This document shows positions 6,811-11,519 of a stretch of 11,519 nucleotides of DNA, piece after piece. A program made the position numbers and the translations under genes. The first letter of the stretch is position 1; the number at the start of each line of letters is the position of its first letter. The notes below the pieces were generated by a model. It ran no database searches, had not been told where the DNA came from, and saw only the letters and a program-made list of their open reading frames with translations. The DNA lies in contig CANJOX010000065.1 in NCBI GenBank assembly GCA_947475795.1, positions 1 to 11,519 on the forward strand, read 5' to 3'. Source of the stretch: Gemmatimonadota bacterium. GTDB lineage: Bacteria; Gemmatimonadota; Gemmatimonadetes; Gemmatimonadales; Gemmatimonadaceae.

Positions 6811-6881
6811 GAGTCCGGGGCAGGAACCGCAAGGCCGTTCGGGGGGACGGCCGTTCCACGCGGGTTTTCCTGTCCCGGCTC
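6811..6881 (+). other. Long nested hairpin after the double-BON gene
   Basis: Arms 6815-6826 (CCGGGGCAGGAA) and 6867-6878 (TTCCTGTCCCGG) pair over 12 positions with a single G-T wobble. Outside them GAG (6811-6813) pairs with CTC (6879-6881) across one bulged T. Inside, 6827-6830 pairs with 6860-6863, and a perfect 6-bp hairpin (6833-6838 with 6847-6852) holds an 8-nt loop TCGGGGGG. The left arm starts 21 nt after the stop codon. A T-run lies within the right arm (6865-6868) and none follows it, so a non-canonical terminator, an RNA-stabilising element or a mobile palindromic repeat are all possible. Confidence 0.6.
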
Positions 6882-6909
6882 TGGCACGTCCGGGAACGCG
6901 CGTTAGCCT
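6881..6909 (+). promoter_or_regulatory. Weak sigma-70-like promoter candidate for the M20 gene
   Basis: CTGGCA (6881-6886, 4 of 6 to TTGACA) and TAGCCT (6904-6909, 3 of 6 to TATAAT) are 17 nt apart, placing a start near 6916 and a leader of about 50 nt. In GC-rich DNA such matches arise by chance, so this is only a candidate. Nothing else is recognised in 6882-6964. Confidence 0.2.
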
Positions 6910-6964
6910 TGAAGGGTGCCGACCGACCGGCGGCGATCACGAATCATCGACTTCGAGCCCTGAT

Positions 6965-8296
6965 ATGCGTTTCCCCCGAGCTCTTGCCGTCGCGCTGTGT
7001 GCCGCCTCGCTGCGCGTGGCCCCGTCGCTGTCCGCGCAGGCCGTCGTGGCCGACCCCGCGTTGGCGGCCGACATCGATCGCCGCACCGCCGCGATCGCCG
7101 ACAAGGTGACGGCCTGGCGCCACGATATTCACCAGCATCCTGAGTTGGGCTACGCCGAGAAGCGCACGGCGGCGCTGGTGGCGGCGCATCTCAAGGCGCT
7201 GGGGATGGAGGTACAGGAGAACGTGGGCGGCATTCCCGGGGTGGTGGGGATTCTCAAGGGCGGCAAGCCCGGCCCCACCGTGGCGCTGCGCGCCGACATG
7301 GACGCGCTTCCCGTGACCGAACTGGTCGACGTACCGTTCAAATCCACCGTGCGCACGGTGTACAACGGGCAGGAAACGGGTGTGATGCACGCCTGCGGCC
7401 ATGACATGCACACGGCGATGCTCATGGGCACGGCCGAAGTGCTGGCCGGACTCAAGGACCGACTGCCGGGGACGGTGAAGTTCCTGTTTCAGCCCGCCGA
7501 GGAAGTACCGCCCCGTGGCGGCGCGCAGCCCATGATCGACGCCGGCGTGATGAAGGGCGTGGACGGCGTGTTCGGTCTGCATGTGGGGCCCGGTCCCCTC
7601 GGCGCCATGCGCTATCGCGCCGGCGCCATCTCGGCCAGCGCCGACGGCTGGCGCATCGTGGTGCATGGACGGCAGGGGCATGGCGCGATGCCGTCGAATA
7701 CGGTGGATCCGATCGTGGTGAGCGCGGAAATCGTGACGGCGCTGCAGACGATCGTGTCGCGTCAGCTCGACCTGTCGAAGGCGCCGGCGGTGGTCACCGT
7801 GGGTGCGATTCACGGCGGCCTGCGCGAAAATATCATCCCCGATTCGGTGTGGATGATCGGCACGATCCGCGCGTTCGACGCCGACGCGCGGAAGACCATC
7901 CACGAGCGCATGAAGCGCATCGCGACGAACATCGCCGCGGCACACGGCGCCACGGCCGACGTGATCGTGGACATCGGGTACCCGAGCTCGGTGAACAGCG
8001 ACGCGATGGTCGCCAAGTTTTATCCCACGCTCAAGCGGGTGGCCGGCGCCGCCGGTGCCTCGGAAGGTGATGTCACGATGGCGGGCGAAGATTTCTCGCG
8101 CTTCTCCGAGCTCGCGCCCGGCTTCTTCTTTAATCTCAGCGTCACGCCGCCGAATCTGGATCCGAAGACGGTGGCCAGCAATCACTCGCCGCTGTTTCAG
8201 GGCGACGACCGCGCATTGGCCGTGGGTGTGCGTGCCATGACCAACATGGCGATGGATTTCCTGCGTTCGGGCGGAGCACCGAAGCCGATTCCGTGA
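6965..8296 (+). CDS. Secreted M20D-family amidohydrolase (N-acyl amino acid hydrolase type)
   Basis: The product has 443 aa. A signal peptide covers about residues 1-26 (MRFPRALAVALCAAS core, cleavage near LSAQA). The mature enzyme shows the M20D metal set in order: WRHDIHQHPELG at 51-62, ALRADMDALPV at 107-117, MHACGHDMHT at 141-150 with Cys144 and His146 as ligands, FQPAEE at 175-180 with Glu179 (base) and Glu180 (ligand), GLHVGP with His206, and HSPLF with His407. The dimerisation/lid domain spans about 222-335 (GRQGHGAMP at 235-243). Relatives include hippurate hydrolase and the plant indole-3-acetyl-amino-acid hydrolases; they cleave N-acyl amino acids. With all ligands present it should be active in the periplasm. 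An in-frame upstream extension lacks a signal and crosses the hairpin, so ATG at 6965 is preferred. The specific substrate cannot be told. Confidence 0.92.
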   Translation: MRFPRALAVALCAASLRVAPSLSAQAVVADPALAADIDRRTAAIADKVTAWRHDIHQHPELGYAEKRTAALVAAHLKALGMEVQENVGGIPGVVGILKGGKPGPTVALRADMDALPVTELVDVPFKSTVRTVYNGQETGVMHACGHDMHTAMLMGTAEVLAGLKDRLPGTVKFLFQPAEEVPPRGGAQPMIDAGVMKGVDGVFGLHVGPGPLGAMRYRAGAISASADGWRIVVHGRQGHGAMPSNTVDPIVVSAEIVTALQTIVSRQLDLSKAPAVVTVGAIHGGLRENIIPDSVWMIGTIRAFDADARKTIHERMKRIATNIAAAHGATADVIVDIGYPSSVNSDAMVAKFYPTLKRVAGAAGASEGDVTMAGEDFSRFSELAPGFFFNLSVTPPNLDPKTVASNHSPLFQGDDRALAVGVRAMTNMAMDFLRSGGAPKPIP

Positions 8297-8303
8297 TGGC
8301 GAC

Positions 8304-9668
8304 TCAGTACGTGTAGATGCTGGTGGCGAGCCTCGTACAGGCGGCGAAGCGTGGATTGCCGGTGACGGCGCTCAGCACTTCCGCTGTTCCGGACGCCACA
8401 CGCAACGCGAACCACGCGCTACCCTCAACCCGTGGCCCGTGCTGCATATTGCGGTCGATGAGATCGAACAGTGCCTGCTCCGACGGATAGCGCGCCATCG
8501 ATGCACGCGCGGTCGTAAGAGCGTCGCGCAATTCCTCAGAAGGTCCGAAGGCCATCGCGCGAACGCTGCCGCAGCTGCCACCGTAGGAGAGTTCCTCCAA
8601 GGCGCCCACGCGGAGCGCACGCGGCGCGCGCGCGTCGGCGAGCGCGCGGGCGCGCGCCGCCTCCAGATCGACCGGGGCGGCCCGCGCGCGGGCCACCGCC
8701 TTCGCGGTTTGCGGTGGCGGTGCGACACGCGCCGCGAGCTCGCGTTGCCCCGTGTGCCGATACAATTGCTGCAGGGCATTGCGGCCGATGTCGACGACGA
8801 TCCGCCCTGTCATGGCGTCGAGCAACGTATGGCCCTGGTCGATGAACGTGAAGCCGAATGATACGATCGTACGCAGGACGCGCTCGGCTTCTGCCGGCTG
8901 GCCGGAGGCCAGATGGAAGGTGGCACGCGCCACGCCGGCGGACGCGGTCTGCTTGGCCTCAGTAAGGTTCACAAACGGGAAGTCCAGCAGCTGCGCGTCA
9001 GGATCGAACGGCGTTTCGTACAAACCGCCCACCATATCGACCTGCGCGGCGAGTGCCACGACGTCGAAGTCCTTCCAGAACGGTGCCTCGGCCACTTCAC
9101 GCAGGTACGCTATTTCCCCCGCGCTGTAGCCGCCCGATGTCTTCGCAATCAGCAGGAAGGCAGCGGGACCTTTGTACTGCGTCGTCCGCAGGCTCGGAAA
9201 CAGCTCCGGGGCGAGCGTAATGCTGTTCCACGGGCGAGCGTGCGTTGTGGTCGCGGCACGCAACGCATAGTGCTCGCGCGATGGCAGCGTCGTGATGCGG
9301 CGCAGGGCATCACCGGCGGCCTGCGGCGAGATGGAGGCATCGACCGGCGCGCGGAAATCACGCCAGCGCTCCGTCTCGCTCGTCTTCTGGAGCAGTTGCG
9401 ACATCTCCGGAATGAACGCCGCGCTTCGGTTCGCCACGAACCCGAAGGGAATCGTGGACAGCAGCGCCAGCCCGATCGCGGCGTTGCGCACCACGCGCAG
9501 GGCGACACGCGCCCAGCTCGCGCGCGTCGCCGGTCGGTCATCACCCGGTGCACGCACGCGGTCGGTCGCGCGGCGATGCGACGCGCGTTCCGGCATCGCG
9601 CCCGCCGCTCCCACGCCGGTCCACGCGGCGCCGAGCCCTTCCTTCGAATCGATGCGTGCCGAGCTCAT
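8304..9668 (-). CDS. Uncharacterised single-pass membrane protein following the kinase gene
   Basis: I do not recognise a family. The product has 454 aa. Residues 1-52 are Ala/Arg-rich and polar. One hydrophobic segment at about 54-79 should be a membrane anchor, after a basic N-terminus, so the remaining 375 residues probably face the periplasm. That part is mixed alpha/beta. Residues about 245-315 look helical, with AEAERVLRTIVSFG and NALQQLYRHTGQREL stretches reminiscent of TPR-like helices, followed by an Ala/Arg-rich linker (about 318-350). Two Cys, C366 in GGSCGS and C444 in FAACTRL, could form a disulfide. The ATG lies 6 nt after the kinase stop codon, so the two genes are surely one transcription unit, and this protein may be a kinase substrate or partner. 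It ends 7 nt from the convergent M20 gene. Confidence 0.75.
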   Translation of the reverse strand: MSSARIDSKEGLGAAWTGVGAAGAMPERASHRRATDRVRAPGDDRPATRASWARVALRVVRNAAIGLALLSTIPFGFVANRSAAFIPEMSQLLQKTSETERWRDFRAPVDASISPQAAGDALRRITTLPSREHYALRAATTTHARPWNSITLAPELFPSLRTTQYKGPAAFLLIAKTSGGYSAGEIAYLREVAEAPFWKDFDVVALAAQVDMVGGLYETPFDPDAQLLDFPFVNLTEAKQTASAGVARATFHLASGQPAEAERVLRTIVSFGFTFIDQGHTLLDAMTGRIVVDIGRNALQQLYRHTGQRELAARVAPPPQTAKAVARARAAPVDLEAARARALADARAPRALRVGALEELSYGGSCGSVRAMAFGPSEELRDALTTARASMARYPSEQALFDLIDRNMQHGPRVEGSAWFALRVASGTAEVLSAVTGNPRFAACTRLATSIYTY

Positions 9669-9674
9669 GAGCGG

Positions 9675-11519
9675 TTACGTGGGTGAGAGCGCGATGGGGT
9701 GCGGATACGCGAGGGCGTCATCCACTTCCTGCTGTGCGGCCACGAGCCGCTGGACATCGGCCGACACGTCGGCCGCCAGATCGAGGTGGGTGGTCAGGCT
9801 TTCAATCGACGTGGAGCCGGCGTGCAGTCGCAGCAACCCAAGGCGCAGCGTCTCCATGGCGGCGACGGCGTCGCGCAGCCGCGCCTGCACCATGTCACGA
9901 TCGTTCTGAACTGATTGCCACGCGTCGGCATCGGTGCGGCTGTCGGCCGAGGCGAGGGCGTCCTGCAGCTGCTCGTAGCGGGCTCGCAGGCGCTGTGCGT
10001 CGCGCTGGAGTGTGTGCAGCACGTTTGGCAGTTCACGCAACGCGGCCCGTGATGGCGCCGGTAGTGATTCGAACAGTTGCTCGGTGGCCATCCCCAGCGA
10101 CAGCTCCGTCGCCCGGTGGGTCATGGCGGGTTGCACGGTCTTGGCCCCGCGCAGCCGTTGCGCCACCGAGAAGGCGAACGTGCCGAAGCGGCCGGACCAC
10201 GCGGCACTCCAGAACTCCACGTCCACATCACGCTGGCGCTGCATCACGCCAAGCCACGCCAGCGTGAGCGCCGTGCTGGCCACGCCGCCTGTGATCACCA
10301 CGGGCCCCACGTCGGCAAAGCGCGGGATCACGGTGCCGGCCAGTGCGAAGGGGGTGAGGACGGCGGTGGTGGAGGCGGCCACACGGGTGCAGGCACCGAG
10401 GATGCGCTCGGCGACGGCGCGCAGTGGACGGTGCTGCGTGCTGCGCTCTTCGCGTGCATTGGCCCGCTCGGTGCGGAAGGCGGGCACCAGATCGGCCTGC
10501 GCGAAGCCGTGGTCGAGCAGCTGCTTGGCGGCCAGCACGCCGAACACGGGTGCCATGAGCGCCACCAGCCCAAGCAGTGTCACGACGCCGACCGCCGGGC
10601 CGGCGAGCGCCGAGATACCCACGGCGGCCACGAGCCCAGCGATGAGGGCCAGCAGCGTGCCACCGCCATCCATGCGGCCGTCGCGCTTGACGAAGGCGCG
10701 CAGGACGGCCGGCAGCTCGCGCCGCTGCTCGATGGACACGCTCAACTGCTCGGCGAGGGCATCGGCGCGCGGCGGACGGTCGGCCGGATCCTTGGCCAGA
10801 CACTGCTCCACCAGCTGCGCCAGCGCGCGGGGAACCACCAGACCCAGTGACGAGAGCGGCGCCGCGCTCGCGGTCGCCTGCTTCGCCAACACGTCGGTGG
10901 CGCTGTCACCCGTGAACGGCAGTCGGCCCGACAGCGCGAAGTAGGCGGTGACGCCGAGTGCGTAGAGATCGCTGCGCGCGTCCACGTCGCGGCCGAGCGC
11001 CTGTTCGGGGCTCATGAACTCCGGCGTGCCACTCTGCGCCGTGTTCGCGTGCTCACCACTGGCCGCGGCGATCCCGAAATCACCGACCAGCGCGCGCCCG
11101 CTCTCGCGTTCGATGAGAATGTTGTCCGGCTTGACGTCGCGGTGCACGAGTCCCTGCGCGTGCGCGTGACCGAGGGCCCATGCCACTTCGCGCAGAATGC
11201 GGGCCGCGTCGCGCGCCGAGAGGGGGCCACGCGACTGCACGCGCTGCGACAGCGTCTCGCCATCGACGTAGGTCATCACGTAGTACGCAAACTCTCCGGT
11301 CACATCGACCGCGTGAATCGGAATGATGTGCGGGTGCGACAGCTTGGCGGCGAGCTGCGCCTCGCGCAGAAACCGTTCGCGTAGCGCTGGTGTGGCGGCG
11401 AGCGCGGTGGGGAGGACTTTGATGGCCACGTGCCGATCGAGGTGCACCTCGCGGGCGAGATACACCACGCCCATGCCACCGCGGCCGAGCTCCCGGTCAA
11501 TCGAATAGCGCCCCGCGAC
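9675..11519 (-). CDS. Membrane Ser/Thr protein kinase (Hanks/PknB type), N-terminus cut by window edge
   Basis: 614 residues are visible; the start lies beyond the window, probably by few residues, since the first visible ones (AGRYSIDRELGRGGMGVVY) are the usual opening of the kinase fold. Numbered from the edge: Gly-rich loop at 12-17, ATP-anchoring Lys34 in VAIKV, helix-C Glu53, HRDVKPDN at 126-133 with catalytic Asp128, DFG at 147-149, an activation segment with Thr/Ser and SPE at 170-172, and DARSDLYALG at 182-191. All key residues are present, so the kinase should be active. Beyond about residue 285 come four hydrophobic segments in two pairs (about 288-331 and 376-427), then a long charged helical tail (about 470-600) with heptad-like stretches. 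With an even number of crossings the tail returns to the cytoplasm. A large external sensor domain, common in PknB, is absent. Its substrate is unknown. Confidence 0.92.
   Translation of the reverse strand, partial: VAGRYSIDRELGRGGMGVVYLAREVHLDRHVAIKVLPTALAATPALRERFLREAQLAAKLSHPHIIPIHAVDVTGEFAYYVMTYVDGETLSQRVQSRGPLSARDAARILREVAWALGHAHAQGLVHRDVKPDNILIERESGRALVGDFGIAAASGEHANTAQSGTPEFMSPEQALGRDVDARSDLYALGVTAYFALSGRLPFTGDSATDVLAKQATASAAPLSSLGLVVPRALAQLVEQCLAKDPADRPPRADALAEQLSVSIEQRRELPAVLRAFVKRDGRMDGGGTLLALIAGLVAAVGISALAGPAVGVVTLLGLVALMAPVFGVLAAKQLLDHGFAQADLVPAFRTERANAREERSTQHRPLRAVAERILGACTRVAASTTAVLTPFALAGTVIPRFADVGPVVITGGVASTALTLAWLGVMQRQRDVDVEFWSAAWSGRFGTFAFSVAQRLRGAKTVQPAMTHRATELSLGMATEQLFESLPAPSRAALRELPNVLHTLQRDAQRLRARYEQLQDALASADSRTDADAWQSVQNDRDMVQARLRDAVAAMETLRLGLLRLHAGSTSIESLTTHLDLAADVSADVQRLVAAQQEVDDALAYPHPIALSPT

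Noticed and set aside
6882..6899. TGGCACG resembling the -24 element of a sigma-54 promoter
   Set aside because: The GC of the -12 element is not at the required spacing; AA stands there instead.
6944..8185. Open frame of 413 codons on the minus strand opposite the M20 gene
   Set aside because: Its product is His/Arg-rich without any recognisable motif; the plus strand holds the full M20 metal-ligand set.
8611..8662. Alternating GC tract that could form Z-DNA
   Set aside because: It lies in the Ala/Arg-rich linker of the membrane protein, and such codons in a GC-rich genome give this pattern; only about 12 nt alternate strictly.

Overview
The window is a GC-rich bacterial chromosome segment with tightly packed genes. 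Its gene content fits an environmental Gram-negative lineage: secreted M28 and M20 hydrolases with cleavable signal peptides, a Tat-exported flavoprotein, a membrane-anchored Hanks-type kinase and a BON/Usp stress cluster. The style is most like Gemmatimonadota, but that is an inference from gene content and composition, not from a marker gene. No rRNA, tRNA, CRISPR array, insertion sequence or phage gene was seen.

Layout. (1) 1-267, minus strand: the N-terminus of a Tat-targeted, probably lipidated FAD-dependent oxidoreductase, cut by the window edge. (2) 299-2934, plus strand: a divergent pair of exported hydrolases, an alpha/beta-hydrolase-like protein and an M28 zinc aminopeptidase. (3) 2935-3097: a gap with a nested hairpin and a small perfect hairpin. 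(4) 3098-6789, plus strand: a compact four-gene cluster encoding a triple-BON protein, a protein resembling the archaeo-eukaryotic peptide release factor eRF1/aRF1 (bacterial 'baeRF' type), a tandem universal stress protein with a DUF5335-like tail, and a double-BON protein. (5) 6790-6964: a gap with a long nested hairpin and a weak promoter candidate. (6) 6965-8296, plus strand: an exported M20D amidohydrolase. (7) 8304-11519, minus strand, convergent with the M20 gene: a Ser/Thr kinase with four membrane segments and a helical tail (start outside the window), followed 6 nt later by an uncharacterised single-pass membrane protein.

The hydrolases probably serve peptide and N-acyl amino acid scavenging in the periplasm. 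The four-gene cluster is the most interesting part. Its genes lie 2, 10 and 20 nt apart, all its products look cytoplasmic, and it is bracketed by two nested hairpins. It joins a release-factor-like protein that lacks the GGQ glutamine to Usp and BON proteins. I infer a stress module acting on ribosomes or stalled nascent chains. That function is a hypothesis; only the gene order and the sequence motifs are seen directly.
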